A stretch of 64,000 nucleotides of DNA from JAHRAW01 sp965249835 (GCA_965249835.1 CBDFMY010000003.1:1302001-1366000); one strand, 5' to 3'. Shown: positions 34,649 through 44,460, numbered from the stretch's first letter. A program made the numbers and translations. The notes: a model not told the origin generated them from the letters alone.

Positions 34649-35599
34649 ATGATGTTGCAGATGGTCAATCGCCGGATTGTGATTGGCATTGCCACGTTGA
34701 TCGCGGTGTCCATTATGGTTTTCATCGGCACCAGCATTTTGCCCGGCGATGTCGCGCAAATTATTCTCGGACAAAGCGCGACTCCGGAAACGCTGGCAAA
34801 ACTGCGCGCCGAACTCGGCATGGATCAACCGGGCTACGTTCGTTATTTTTCCTGGCTGAAGGGCATGGCCACCGGCGACCTCGGCATATCCAAAGCGGGT
34901 GGCGCCACCATCGCCAGTTTAATCGGTAACCGCATAGGCAACACCATGATGATGACCGGCTTGGTCGCGCTGGTTTCCATTCCCATCTCCGTGGCACTCG
35001 GATTGCTCGCGGCGATGCATCCCGGGACATGGTTTGACCGCATCATAACTTTTTGTACGCTGAGTTTGATTTCGGTGCCGGAGTTTTTTATCGCCACCGT
35101 GCTGGTGTTGGTTCTGGCGGTGGAACTGCACCTGTTGCCGGCGATTTCCTATATGAGCGGCGACGAAAGCGGATGGCAGTTAATCAAAGCCCTTGCCATG
35201 CCGATTATCACGCTGGTGATTGTGGTGTCGGCGCAGATGATTCGAATGACCAGAGCGGGCATATTAAATGTAATGAGTTCGCCGTATATTGAAATGGCGA
35301 TTTTGAAAGGTGTGCCGAAACGGCGGATTATTCTTCGTCACGCTTTCTTCAACGCCATCGGCCCCATCGTCAATGTAATCGCGCTGAACCTCGCCTATCT
35401 GGTCAGCGGGGTGGTCATCGTCGAGACCATCTTCGCCTATCCCGGTCTCGCCAAACTGATGATCGACGGCGTGCAAACGCGCGACCTGCCGCTGGTGCAG
35501 GCGTGTGCGATGATTTTCTGCGGTACGTACGTGGTTCTCATTCTGCTGGCCGATGTCGCTTCGATACTTTCCAATCCTCGCTTGCGGCAACCGAAATAA
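34649..35599 (+). CDS. ABC transporter permease, DppB type
   Basis: 316-residue inner-membrane permease with six predicted helices. The binding-protein-dependent transport signature lies in the LKGVPKRRIILRHAFFNAIGPIV stretch (EAA loop) that contacts the ATPase. The N-terminal VNRRIVIGIATLIAVSIMVF and GMDQPGYVRYFSWL segments are typical of DppB/OppB. It pairs with the permease 31 bp downstream. Confidence 0.92.
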   Translation: MMLQMVNRRIVIGIATLIAVSIMVFIGTSILPGDVAQIILGQSATPETLAKLRAELGMDQPGYVRYFSWLKGMATGDLGISKAGGATIASLIGNRIGNTMMMTGLVALVSIPISVALGLLAAMHPGTWFDRIITFCTLSLISVPEFFIATVLVLVLAVELHLLPAISYMSGDESGWQLIKALAMPIITLVIVVSAQMIRMTRAGILNVMSSPYIEMAILKGVPKRRIILRHAFFNAIGPIVNVIALNLAYLVSGVVIVETIFAYPGLAKLMIDGVQTRDLPLVQACAMIFCGTYVVLILLADVASILSNPRLRQPK

Positions 35600-35630
35600 A
35601 TCGCCCGCGTAAACCCAACGGATATTTATC

Positions 35631-36536
35631 ATGACCGAGTCGACAAAAGACCAACAAGAAGTTCTGAAACAACCGGATACCTTTGATGAGTTGCCGGATG
35701 TGCCGCCGAAAAGAAAACTGCAACTATCGTGGGCCGGGAAAATCGGCATTGCCATCGTCGCTTTCTGGTTGGTGGTCGCCGTCATCGGCCCCTACATCGC
35801 GCCCTACCACGAAATGGAAATGGAAGGGGATGACAGTTTTCTCCACGCCTACGGTGATTTTTATCTCGGCACCGACCACCTCGGCCGCGACACGCTCTCG
35901 CGCATTATGTTCGGCGCGCGCAACACCATCGGCATCTCGGTGCTGGCAACGCTGATCGCCTATTTCATCGGCATCACCCTCGGCATCGCGGCGGCGGTCA
36001 AGGGCGGCTGGACCGACATGGCAATCAGCCGCGTGAACGATGCCGTGCTGGCGTTGCCTTCGATTATGCTGGGGTTGATCGTCATCGCCGCGTTGGGCTC
36101 GTCCATTCCCATCCTTATTGGCACCGCGGCGGTCATCTACGCCACCAGCGTGTTTCGCATCGCCCGCGCCCTCGGCCAGGACATCATGGTGCAGGACTTC
36201 GTCGAGGCGGCAAGAGCACGCGGTGAGAATGTATGGTGGATCATCAGGTCCGAAGTGCTGCCCAACGCCGCCATGCCGCTCGCCACCGATTTTGGATTGC
36301 GTTTGGTGTTCGTGGTGTTGTTTATTTCCAGCCTCAGTTTTCTCGGGCTGGGCGTGCAGCCGCCGGCTTCCGACTGGGGCAGCATGGTGCGCGAAAACCT
36401 GCAAGGTTTGGTGTATGGGTCATATGCCGCCATCTGGCCGGCGGTGTCGATTGCGACTTTCACCATCTCCATCAATTTGGTTGTGGATGACATCTCGGCA
36501 AAGTCCGGCGGCAGCCTGGCGAAGAAAATGGTGTAA
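35631..36536 (+). CDS. ABC transporter permease, DppC type
   Basis: 301 residues, with the N-terminal OppC-type extension (a proline/charged stretch before the first helix near residue 33) and six membrane segments. Hallmarks are LGTDHLGRDTLSRIMFGAR in the periplasmic/N-terminal part and the EAA loop VEAARARGENVWWIIRSEVLPN. It is followed after 4 bp by the ATPase gene, indicating one operon. Confidence 0.92.
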   Translation: MTESTKDQQEVLKQPDTFDELPDVPPKRKLQLSWAGKIGIAIVAFWLVVAVIGPYIAPYHEMEMEGDDSFLHAYGDFYLGTDHLGRDTLSRIMFGARNTIGISVLATLIAYFIGITLGIAAAVKGGWTDMAISRVNDAVLALPSIMLGLIVIAALGSSIPILIGTAAVIYATSVFRIARALGQDIMVQDFVEAARARGENVWWIIRSEVLPNAAMPLATDFGLRLVFVVLFISSLSFLGLGVQPPASDWGSMVRENLQGLVYGSYAAIWPAVSIATFTISINLVVDDISAKSGGSLAKKMV

Positions 36537-36540
36537 CCCC

Positions 36541-38424
36541 ATGCAAAAAATTCTCCAAGTCAAAGACCTGAAAATCAGCGCACACAGCGATGAAGGCGTG
36601 GAAATTCCCATCGTAAAAGGCGTGAGTTTTGATATTTATAAGGGGCAAGTGGTCGCGCTCATCGGCGAATCCGGCTCCGGCAAAACCACCATTTCGTTGT
36701 CGGCACTTGCCTACACCAAACCGGGTCTGGAGTTTGCCGGCGGTCAGGTGTTGTTGAGCGGTGAGGATGTGCTGACCATGGCACCGCTACGCCAGCGCGA
36801 AATTCGCGGACACAATGTCGCGTATCTGGCGCAAAGCGCCGCCGCCACCTTCAACCCGGCAATCACCATCGGCGAGCAGGTGACCGAATCCGCGGTGCTG
36901 CACGGTGTGCTTACCCAGGAGGAAGCCAACACCCGGTCGGTGGAGTTGTATCACGCGTTGGAGTTGCCTAATCCGAACCGCATCGGCTATCGCTATCCGC
37001 ATCAGGTTTCCGGTGGCCAGTTGCAGCGGCTGATGGCGGCCATGGCGTTGTGCGGCAATCCCGATTTGATGGTGCTTGATGAGCCCACCACGGCGTTGGA
37101 TGTGACCACTCAGATCGAAGTGCTGAAAGCCTTCAAAAAAGTCATCCACGAGGAACACGCCGCCGCCATTTATGTGACCCACGACCTCGCGGTGGTGGCG
37201 CAAATCGCCGACCACATCGTGGTTTTATACGACGGCGAGATTATGGAGCAGGGTGCGGCCGAGCAAATCGTCAACCAGCCCACCCACGCCTACACACGCC
37301 GGTTGATGGATGCGGTTCGTCCCAAACCGGCGGCTGGCATGGGCGTGGCGTTGACCGGCGAACACGACCGCGATATTGCCAACATTGAAGTGGAGAACAT
37401 GACCGCCGGTTACGGCGAGATTCGCAACGGCGAGCCGGCAGTCGTGGTATTGCGCGACATCAATGTCAGGGTGGCGAACGGACATGTGGTCGGTGTTATC
37501 GGCGAATCCGGTTGCGGCAAATCGACCCTCGCACGGGTGATGGCGGGGTTGTTGCCGCAATCCAAAGGCGAAGTCCGACTGGACGGCGAGCGTCTGCGCG
37601 GTAGCATCAACGAGCGCGAACGCGAGCAGTTGCGGAAGGTGCAGTTCGTTTTCCAGATGGCAGACACCGCGCTCAACCCCAAACAGACCATCGGACAAAT
37701 CATTGGTCGGCCATTGGAGTTTTATCACGGCATCAGCGGCAAGAAAAAACGCCAGCGGGTTGCGGAAATTCTGGATATGGTGGAGTTGCCGGCCGAGTTT
37801 GCCAGCCGTTATCCCATGGAATTATCCGGCGGACAAAAACAGCGCGTCAACATGGCGCGCTCGCTCGCGGCCTCGCCGGAAGTAATGCTGTGCGACGAAG
37901 TCACTTCGGCTCTCGACAGCATCGTCGGTGCCAATGTGATCAAACTGCTGACTTCGTTGCGCGACAAGACCGGCGTGTCATTCGTCTTCATCAGTCACGA
38001 CTTGTCTACGGTCGCTTCTTTCGCCGACGAAATCGTGGTGCTGTATGCCGGCCGAGTGGTGGAGCAGGGGCCCACTGACGAAGTGCTGACGCCGCCGTTC
38101 CATCCCTACACACGTCTGCTGATTAATTCGGTGCCGGAACTTCGCGTTGGTTGGCTGGAAGACACCATGCAAAAACGCGAAATGGCGGTGGGCATCGCTC
38201 GCGGCGTGGAGATTACCGCGGTCGGTTGCCCGTTCTACAATCGCTGCCCGTCGGCCACCGCCGGCGTGTGCGATGTGAAAAATGCGCCGCTGCGCGAATT
38301 GGCTGACGGCCATCAGATCGCGTGCCATCGCACCATTGACGAATTAAAAGAAGCCGAAGCACAGGCGCAGAAGAATCTTCAGGACTACGAAAAACTCGAC
38401 CAAGAAAGTCGGTCAATTGCGTGA
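36541..38424 (+). CDS. fused double ATP-binding protein of the peptide-type ABC importer (DppD-DppF fusion)
   Basis: 627 residues with two complete ABC domains in one chain, as in GsiA or YejF. Domain 1 has Walker A GESGSGKTT, signature VSGGQLQR and Walker B LMVLDEPTTALD. Domain 2 has GESGCGKST, LSGGQKQR and MLCDEVTSALD. Each domain is followed by the oligopeptide-transporter C-terminal region; the last one includes cysteines in GCPFYNRCPSATAGVCDV, a motif often linked to a 4Fe-4S cluster in DppD/DppF. A longer in-frame reading from 36118 is an artefact inside the upstream permease gene. Confidence 0.93.
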   Translation: MQKILQVKDLKISAHSDEGVEIPIVKGVSFDIYKGQVVALIGESGSGKTTISLSALAYTKPGLEFAGGQVLLSGEDVLTMAPLRQREIRGHNVAYLAQSAAATFNPAITIGEQVTESAVLHGVLTQEEANTRSVELYHALELPNPNRIGYRYPHQVSGGQLQRLMAAMALCGNPDLMVLDEPTTALDVTTQIEVLKAFKKVIHEEHAAAIYVTHDLAVVAQIADHIVVLYDGEIMEQGAAEQIVNQPTHAYTRRLMDAVRPKPAAGMGVALTGEHDRDIANIEVENMTAGYGEIRNGEPAVVVLRDINVRVANGHVVGVIGESGCGKSTLARVMAGLLPQSKGEVRLDGERLRGSINEREREQLRKVQFVFQMADTALNPKQTIGQIIGRPLEFYHGISGKKKRQRVAEILDMVELPAEFASRYPMELSGGQKQRVNMARSLAASPEVMLCDEVTSALDSIVGANVIKLLTSLRDKTGVSFVFISHDLSTVASFADEIVVLYAGRVVEQGPTDEVLTPPFHPYTRLLINSVPELRVGWLEDTMQKREMAVGIARGVEITAVGCPFYNRCPSATAGVCDVKNAPLRELADGHQIACHRTIDELKEAEAQAQKNLQDYEKLDQESRSIA

Positions 38425-38447
38425 ATTAATTTCGCGCGGGGGGAAAC

Positions 38448-38849
38448 ATGAGCAGACATGAAACTTTGAATGCGATGGGGATTAAACAGCCCGAACACAT
38501 CGTGCGTTACGCGCTTTATATGGTCAACAGCACCGACATCCTGCGCATTACTTACGAACGCAAGAAAGGCGAGATTCTGCCGTCCAGCAGCAACTTCCGT
38601 TTTCCGCGCATTAAGAAAAACCAATTGGTGGACAGTGGCACGCGCCGCACCGAGGTGGTGTATGAAAGTTCTCTTGAGTTTCGCAACGCGGTGGCGGAGT
38701 TGGATCAGTTGATGGAAGAAAGGAAAAGCAACGAAAATCTGGAAGAGTTAATCCATCAGGAAGTGCGTGCGTTGGAAGAAGAAGTCGCGCTACGCATAGA
38801 CGGCATCCAGTCTTTGGTAAAACGGATTTCGGCGAGAGAAAAAGAATAA
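38448..38849 (+). CDS. YaeH-like DUF3461 family protein
   Basis: 133 residues, close in length and pattern to E. coli YaeH (about 128): an N-terminal LxxxGIxxPExIxRYxL block, then FRFPRIKKNQLVDSG and a C-terminal helix with a heptad-like LEEEVALRIDGIQSLVKRI stretch. The family is cytoplasmic, largely gammaproteobacterial and without established function. It follows the ABC transporter by 23 bp and precedes a terminator, so it may be the last gene of that transcript, though YaeH homologues are usually not tied to transporters. Confidence 0.85.
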   Translation: MSRHETLNAMGIKQPEHIVRYALYMVNSTDILRITYERKKGEILPSSSNFRFPRIKKNQLVDSGTRRTEVVYESSLEFRNAVAELDQLMEERKSNENLEELIHQEVRALEEEVALRIDGIQSLVKRISAREKE

Positions 38850-38853
38850 GGAA

Positions 38854-38876
38854 AGCCCGGCCATGCCGGACTTTTT
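38854..38876 (+). terminator. rho-independent terminator after the YaeH-like gene
   Basis: AGCCCGGC-CAT-GCCGGACT stem followed by TTTTTATT, directly after the stop codon. It should end the transporter transcript. Confidence 0.8.
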
Positions 38877-38968
38877 ATTCTCGGTTGCTTATGAGTCACG
38901 CTTCGCGTGATGACTAATAGTCCGGCTACGCCGAACTCATTAATTACGAACAAACATTGCGCGCCGTA

Positions 38969-39080
38969 TTTTCGTTGTCAGGCAAGGCGCGCGAGGAGCG
39001 AGGGAGTGAGCATACATTAAGTATGTGAGCGACCGAGAGACGATGCGCAACGCAGCATGGCGATGAAAAGGCAAGCGCAA
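38969..39080 (-). repeat. intergenic repeat family B, copy 5 (inverted)
   Basis: Contains TTGTCAGGCAAGGCGCGCGAG at one end and GGCAAGCGCAA at the other; it abuts family H directly. Confidence 0.8.
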
Positions 39081-39331
39081 ATGACAGGGTGTGCGACGGG
39101 CAATGGCGGCGGCTTACGCCGCCGAGTAGCCTGTGGCTGATATGCAAAGGTTTGCTTGCGCGTGCTCGCGCTTTGCGGGGGGAATCCCCCCGCACCCCCC
39201 TTCTGGCGCGGGGGAAACTTCCTGTTTCCACGCGCCTGCGTGCGTCCCTGCACGCTCTGTTGATTGGGAGAATAGAGTAAATGGCAAAACTTCTGTGGGC
39301 GTGACAACATAAAGAATCAGTATTCGTCATT
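39081..39331 (-). repeat. intergenic repeat family H, copy 4 (inverted, long form)
   Basis: Reverse complement of the long form at 32421-32669. In place of the G16 run it has GGGGGGAATCCCCCCGCACC..., supporting instability of the inner segment. Confidence 0.75.
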
Positions 39332-39684
39332 CTCGCCGGCAGGCGGGTATCTAGTTGAATAAACAAAGCGGCGCGCAATGTTTGTTCGTAATTAATGAGT
39401 CCGGTCAAACCGGTCTTTTTTCTCAATGTGCTTTTGGCTTCTCAACGCGCTTTTGTCTTTTCAATTTACTATTGCTCTTTCATTCGTCATTGCCCGGCTT
39501 GTTCTGGGCAATCCAGTTATTAAATCGTTCGGCGCAGCCGAACTCCTTATTTCGGCGGCGTAAGCCGCCGCCAATGCCCTTCGCATACCACCATCATCTC
39601 GCCTGCGGCGAGGATGACGAACTGGGGGCGAATTGGATAGTGATAGCGGAAAGCAAGTCGGATAATGACAAAAACCACGCGCAG

Positions 39685-39797
39685 GATTTTTGTTGTCAGG
39701 CGAGGCGTGGAAGCCGCGAAAGAGGGAGCGCACATATAGTGCGTGACCGATTGAGCGGCGCACCACAACAAAGCATGGCGACAAAAAGACAAGCGTG
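39685..39797 (-). repeat. intergenic repeat family B, copy 6 (inverted, diverged)
   Basis: Keeps the TTGTCAGGCGAGGCG end and the CAAAGCATGGCGACAAAAAG end; the central palindrome reads GCACATATAGTGCGTG instead of the usual TACATTAAGTATG. Confidence 0.65.
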
Positions 39798-39834
39798 GCG
39801 AAATATAGACACAAACCAGCGCAACAGGCGAACA

Positions 39835-41163
39835 ATGGTGGCACAATCCGGCAAAATTTTTCCAACTCCAACTGCCACCGTCCCAACCATCCGCCGCCCC
39901 AGACGCTCCCCGACCTTGCCCGCCCACCCTTCAGTGTTCAGACCCATTGCCCCGTTGTTGCTTGCCGCTTCAATTTTGCTCGGCGGCAACGGCGTACTCG
40001 GCACCTTGATCGCATTACGCGGTCGGCTCGAAGGATTCGACACCGATCTGGTCGGGTTGATGGGCGCGTGTTATTTCATCGGCTTCTTTGTCGCCAGTTT
40101 CAACGCCGCCCGACTGATTCGCTCTATCGGCCATGTGCGCGCATTCACCGCCCTCGCGGCAATCGGCGCGGTCGCGCCGCTGGTCATGGCGATGGTGCCG
40201 GACGCCTGGGTGTGGATGGCCATCCGCGTCATCAGCGGCTTCTGTTTCGCCGCGTTACTCATGGTCATCGAAAGTTGGATCAACGAAAGTTCCAAAAACA
40301 CATCTCGCGGCCGCGTGCTTGGTGTCTATCGCATCGTTGATTTGCTGGCGGTAACCAGCACGCAGTTTCTGATTCCGCTGGTGGGCGAGGGTGGCTACCA
40401 GATTTTTTCCGTGGTCAGTTTAATGTATTGCCTGTCGCTGGTGCCGGTGGCGTTGTCCAACCGCACCAAACCCAAAGCGCCGGACAATCTCAAACTGAAC
40501 CTCAGTGCCATCTGGCAGATTTCTCCGCTGGCTTGTCTTACCTCACTCGCCATCGGTTTGACCAACTCCGCGTTCCGTTTGATCGGGCCGATTTACGGCA
40601 TTGAAATCGGTCTCAATACCGGCGAGGTGGTGATTTTTATGACGCTCGGCATTCTCGGCGGTGCGGTGTTGCAATATCCGCTCGGCTACATGTCCGACAA
40701 ACTCGGTCGTCGACGAACCGTCTTGACCGCCACCATCGGCGCCATGCTCGCCGCCATCGTGTTGTCGAACCAGCAGTTTGGTTCAGTGTTACCGGTTTAT
40801 ATCGGCGTGTTTATGTTCGGTGCTTTCGCCTTGCCGCTTTATTCGCTTGCCGCGGCGCATGCCAACGATCGCGCGAGTGCCGGACAATATGTCTTGGTTT
40901 CCGCCGGTCTCACTTTTTTCTTTTCGCTCGGCGCGGTGGTCGGTCCCTACGCCGCCTCATTGATCATCAAATACTTTGGTCCGGCCGCGTTCTTTATTTA
41001 CACATGCGTGGTGCACGGCTCGCTGGCAGGAGTCGTGGTGGTTCGAATGCGCCGCCGCGCATCGGTGCCGGCCGAGAAACGATCGAAATTTGTCGGCTTG
41101 CTCAAAACATCGCCGATGTTTTTCCGCCTGGCGCGGCGCGTCAGTCAATCAAAAGATAAGTAA
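39835..41163 (+). CDS. major facilitator superfamily transporter (YcaD-like)
   Basis: 442 residues from the ATG at 39835. The upstream open frame to 39355 encodes repeat sequence and is not credible as protein. Twelve membrane segments are visible. MFS loop motifs include NAARLIRSIGHVRAF and, in the second half, YMSDKLGRRRTVLTA (the DxxGRR pattern between TM8 and TM9). Overall similarity is to the YcaD-type group, whose substrates are poorly known. It is convergent with the CoA-ligase gene at 41233-42804; in Cupriavidus an MFS carrier (SauU) imports sulfoacetate for a similar enzyme pair, but the orientation here gives only weak support for that role. Confidence 0.85.
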   Translation: MVAQSGKIFPTPTATVPTIRRPRRSPTLPAHPSVFRPIAPLLLAASILLGGNGVLGTLIALRGRLEGFDTDLVGLMGACYFIGFFVASFNAARLIRSIGHVRAFTALAAIGAVAPLVMAMVPDAWVWMAIRVISGFCFAALLMVIESWINESSKNTSRGRVLGVYRIVDLLAVTSTQFLIPLVGEGGYQIFSVVSLMYCLSLVPVALSNRTKPKAPDNLKLNLSAIWQISPLACLTSLAIGLTNSAFRLIGPIYGIEIGLNTGEVVIFMTLGILGGAVLQYPLGYMSDKLGRRRTVLTATIGAMLAAIVLSNQQFGSVLPVYIGVFMFGAFALPLYSLAAAHANDRASAGQYVLVSAGLTFFFSLGAVVGPYAASLIIKYFGPAAFFIYTCVVHGSLAGVVVVRMRRRASVPAEKRSKFVGLLKTSPMFFRLARRVSQSKDK

Positions 41164-41232
41164 GCACGCAGCCTTCCCGCCTCGTTCCAGTCGGGACCGA
41201 TTTTTCACGGAAATGATAAACCCGGCTCATCG

Positions 41233-42804
41233 TCATGCCGGGTTAGTCAGCGATGCAATGATGTCAGGCAGTTGGAGCCGCAAGATTTTTCCCGACGCAC
41301 CTTTCGGCAGTTGTTCCAGAAAATAAATAGTTTTCGGCATCTTGGTTTCGCCGATGGACGCGAGACAGAATTCTTTCAATTCCTGTTCGGTGCAATTGAA
41401 TCCTTCGCGCAGGGTGACGCAGGCAACTACTTCCTGACCGTAGTATCGGTGTTCAATGCCTACGGCCGCCGCTTCGAGGACTGCCTCGTGTTTATACAAT
41501 GCGTCATCAATTTCCCGCGGAGCGATGTTCTCGCCACCCCGCAGGATCAGTTCCTTGAGGCGGCCGGTGATAAACAGGTAGTCATCTTGGTCGAGAAATC
41601 CGAGGTCGCCGGTGCGCAACCAGCCGTCAGCGAACGCCGCGCGCGTGGTCTCCACGTCCTTGTAATACTGCCCCAGCAGATTGCTTCCGCGGATGACGAT
41701 TTCCCCGGCGATGTTGGCGGTGCAGTGGTTGCCGTTCCGGTCAATGATTTTAATTTCATTGCCGCAAGCGAGGCCGACCGAGCCCGGTTTTCGAAGCACC
41801 GGCGGCATGGGATTTGTCGCCACGGTGCCTGCGGTCTCGGTCAGCCCCAGCGTTTCGATCATCGGCACACGAAACACCTGCTCCCATTGTTGCAGCACGA
41901 CAACCGGCAGCGGCGCTGAGGCCGAGCGGGCAAAGCGAAAACTGTCCAGTCGCTGGTCGTTGCCAAAGACAAACGGCTCTTTGTCGGCGCGGTCAAGCAA
42001 ATAGTTGATGATGGTGGGAACCACGCTGCTCCAGGTGCATCGGTATTTCGCCACCAACTGCCAGAAGGTGCTTGCGCTGAAACGGTTGGGGATGACCACG
42101 CTGCCACCGCTCATCAACGGGGCGCAAACCGTTACCATGGCACCGTTAATGTGATAGACCGGTAGCACGCACAATGCACGGTCGCGGTCGGATAGATTGT
42201 GTCCGTTGACGACGTTTCGACCGCCACTGAGGACCGCGTCGTGGGATAGCAGCGCGCCTTTGGGCAGGCCGGTTGACCCGGAGGTGTAAAGCAGCAGGGC
42301 GGTGTCGGAAGCCGCCGGCGCCGGTGTCCCCTTATCGGCATGGACATCGGCACGGGCGGATGTGCCGGACGAATCGGATTGGTGCCAATTCGGGCCGTGC
42401 TCATCCGAGGTGACCACGACGGTCACATCGCGTTTGATTAGTGCCAGCAGTTGCGCCAGTTTGGTGCGGTAGCGGGGTGCTACAAACACCAGTTCGGTGT
42501 CGGAATGATCAAGAACGTGCTGCAACTGCGTGGGCCCGGCCACGGCATTGAGCGGCACCACCACCCGGTTGCTCGCCATGACACCGAGAAACAGCGGCAC
42601 GACCCATGCGCCGTTGTCCAGCAGAAAAGCAACTTTCGCACCGGCGGCTATTCCCAAGCGGTCGAGTTGCGCACCGATCTCGTCCACGCGAATTTTGAGT
42701 TGCCCGAAGGTCATCTCCTTTTCCAGTTCCGGGTTGATTACAAACGTCCGCTCGGCGCAAGCGGCCGCACGCGCGTCAATTTGTTGTCGAATGGTGGTCG
42801 GCAT
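41233..42804 (-). CDS. acyl-CoA synthetase (AMP-forming), possible sulfoacetate-CoA ligase (SauT-like)
   Basis: 523-residue ANL-superfamily enzyme. The AMP-binding P-loop YTSGSTGLPKG is at residues 173-183, with LGLTETAGTVATNP (A5-type) and GWLRTGDLG (A7) following. The catalytic lysine of the C-terminal domain is K506 in ASGKILR. The gene lies 24 bp downstream of an acylating aldehyde dehydrogenase on the same strand, so the pair would convert a carboxylate to its CoA thioester and reduce it to (or form it from) an aldehyde. The pair matches SauS-SauT of sulfoacetate catabolism. Other short or medium carboxylates remain possible. Confidence 0.8.
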   Translation of the reverse strand: MPTTIRQQIDARAAACAERTFVINPELEKEMTFGQLKIRVDEIGAQLDRLGIAAGAKVAFLLDNGAWVVPLFLGVMASNRVVVPLNAVAGPTQLQHVLDHSDTELVFVAPRYRTKLAQLLALIKRDVTVVVTSDEHGPNWHQSDSSGTSARADVHADKGTPAPAASDTALLLYTSGSTGLPKGALLSHDAVLSGGRNVVNGHNLSDRDRALCVLPVYHINGAMVTVCAPLMSGGSVVIPNRFSASTFWQLVAKYRCTWSSVVPTIINYLLDRADKEPFVFGNDQRLDSFRFARSASAPLPVVVLQQWEQVFRVPMIETLGLTETAGTVATNPMPPVLRKPGSVGLACGNEIKIIDRNGNHCTANIAGEIVIRGSNLLGQYYKDVETTRAAFADGWLRTGDLGFLDQDDYLFITGRLKELILRGGENIAPREIDDALYKHEAVLEAAAVGIEHRYYGQEVVACVTLREGFNCTEQELKEFCLASIGETKMPKTIYFLEQLPKGASGKILRLQLPDIIASLTNPA

Positions 42805-42828
42805 GAGTACCCGCCGGGTTACTCCAGA

Positions 42829-44250
42829 TTACTCCGAACCATATCGGGCGAGATGGGCGCCGAATAATTCCTGTTCGCTGGGCTTGTCTTCCGCTATGGT
42901 GCGCACCAGATGGGTGATGTTGATGAAGTGGCGATAGTTGAGGTTTTCCGAGATGCTGTTTCCGCCCCAGGTTCCACAGCCCATGCTCAGGGTGAAGTTC
43001 AGTGCATTATCGAAACTGCCGCCGTTGCCGAAGGTGTGCGCCTGATTGACCAGCACCCTGACCACATCAATTTTTTCCGCCAGCCGAGTCGGGTGTTCGG
43101 CGTTGTGCGTATGAATACCGCAGGAATGTCCTCGCCCCCGCACCGTTAGCACATCCGTTACCAGCCGCACGGCATGCTCAAAATCCGCCGCCCGGTATAC
43201 GGTTACGACCAGCGAGAGTTTTTCATCGGCGAAAGGCGAAGCCGGGTCGAATACCGGCTCTTCGATCATAAAGAAGCGCGCACCATCCGCCTTCATGCCC
43301 ACTCGTTCGGCGAACACATCCGCGTCTGTGGCGATCAAATCGCGGTTGAGTTTTCCATTCGTCCATAATTGCCGTTGGATGTTGGCTTTGTCGGCATCGT
43401 TGGCCAGATACCCGCCAGCGTGTCGTAGCGCCACCATGGCATGGTCGTAGATGTCGTCCAGAATAATCAGCGAATTTTCCGAAGAGCAGGAGGTCGCGTT
43501 GTCGAAAGTTTTCGAAGCGCAGATTTTTTCCGCCGCATCGATTAAATCGGCGCTGCTGTCGATGATTACCGGTACGTTACCGGCGCCCACGCCGATGCCG
43601 GGGGTGCCACTGCCGTAAGCCGCCCTGACATTGTTTTGCGAACCCGTTGCCACCACCAGATCGGCGCGCCGCATCAGTTCCGCGCTCAACTCGCGGGTCA
43701 TCGGCTGCGGCAGAATCTGCACCAGATTCGGCGGCACTCCGGCACGTTGCAATGCGCCGCGCATGAAATCAACCGCCGCGTTGGTGCTACACCAGCCGGC
43801 CGGGGAAGGCGCAATGATGATGGCATTGGCGCCCTTGAGTGCCATCATGGTTTTGTTGACCGGAGTCGCCACCGGATTAGTCGAAGGCGTGATGGCCGCC
43901 ACCACTCCGACCGGCTTGCCGTATTTGACCAGCCCGCGTTCAGGATCGGATTCGATGATGCCCACTGTCTTTACCCGCATGAGGTCGCGTAGCGCGCCGA
44001 AGGTTTTGCGCTGATTTTTGCGCACTTTATCGGCCACATTGCCGATGCCGGTATCCCGAACCGCCATTTCGGCGAGGGCGTTGGCGTGTTCCGGCTTATA
44101 CAGCGACCAGGCAACGGCGGTGACCAGTTCATCCACGCGTGCCTGAGGAGCATCCGCGATTAACCGCATCGCCGTGCGCGCGCGCGCAACCAGATCGTCC
44201 ACTGTTTTGCGAGGTTGCCGGTCAGCGGTGGCCGGGGAGGGGTTTGCCAT
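42829..44250 (-). CDS. CoA-acylating aldehyde dehydrogenase, SauS-like (sulfoacetaldehyde dehydrogenase)
   Basis: 473 residues of the acylating branch of the aldehyde dehydrogenase superfamily (EutE/AdhE/SauS). The catalytic cysteine is C255 in KTFDNATSCSSENS. The C-terminal block GSFDNALNFTLSMGCGTWGGNS with NLNYRHFINITHLV is the pattern I associate with SauS, which reduces sulfoacetyl-CoA to sulfoacetaldehyde. In Cupriavidus necator the next step is sulfoacetaldehyde acetyltransferase (Xsc), not seen in this window. It is the first gene of a two-gene operon with the CoA ligase. A lack of microcompartment genes argues against EutE or PduP. Confidence 0.75.
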   Translation of the reverse strand: MANPSPATADRQPRKTVDDLVARARTAMRLIADAPQARVDELVTAVAWSLYKPEHANALAEMAVRDTGIGNVADKVRKNQRKTFGALRDLMRVKTVGIIESDPERGLVKYGKPVGVVAAITPSTNPVATPVNKTMMALKGANAIIIAPSPAGWCSTNAAVDFMRGALQRAGVPPNLVQILPQPMTRELSAELMRRADLVVATGSQNNVRAAYGSGTPGIGVGAGNVPVIIDSSADLIDAAEKICASKTFDNATSCSSENSLIILDDIYDHAMVALRHAGGYLANDADKANIQRQLWTNGKLNRDLIATDADVFAERVGMKADGARFFMIEEPVFDPASPFADEKLSLVVTVYRAADFEHAVRLVTDVLTVRGRGHSCGIHTHNAEHPTRLAEKIDVVRVLVNQAHTFGNGGSFDNALNFTLSMGCGTWGGNSISENLNYRHFINITHLVRTIAEDKPSEQELFGAHLARYGSE

Positions 44251-44460
44251 ACAATGGGCCTGCCAGTATAGTTAAGTCGGAGGGAGTGTACTTGGAACCC
44301 GCCGCATAATTCAAACCACATCAGCCAGCCGGTTGCCATTCACTTTTAGTGAAACGATTCTCCATTCTTTACCGCTTTGGTTTGCTCATCGAGTCGACAT
44401 GACCGACGAGTTTCCCATCCAGATACTGGTCTGGTGCGCCTTACCCGCTTCAGGGGCATT

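Larger units (their letters stand above)
38877..39834. other. long gene-free repeat mosaic upstream of the MFS gene
   Basis: Almost a kilobase without a gene. It contains a TCACGC-palindrome unit, inverted family B (38969-39080), inverted long family H (39081-39331), the GTTCGTAATTAATGAGTCCGG unit with the hairpin CCGGTCAAACCGG and T tract (about 39390-39421), palindromes and a second inverted family B (39685-39797). An open frame continues through this region into the MFS gene, but its translation is repeat sequence. Confidence 0.75.

Noticed and set aside
36118..36540. Extended start of the double ATPase inside the upstream permease gene
   Set aside because: The permease frame is conserved to 36536, and the ATPase begins with MQKILQVKDLKI at 36541.
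39355..39834. Extension of the MFS gene to an upstream ATG (602 residues)
   Set aside because: The added 160 residues are translated repeat sequence (families B and others) with no family support; the start at 39835 gives a normal MFS length.
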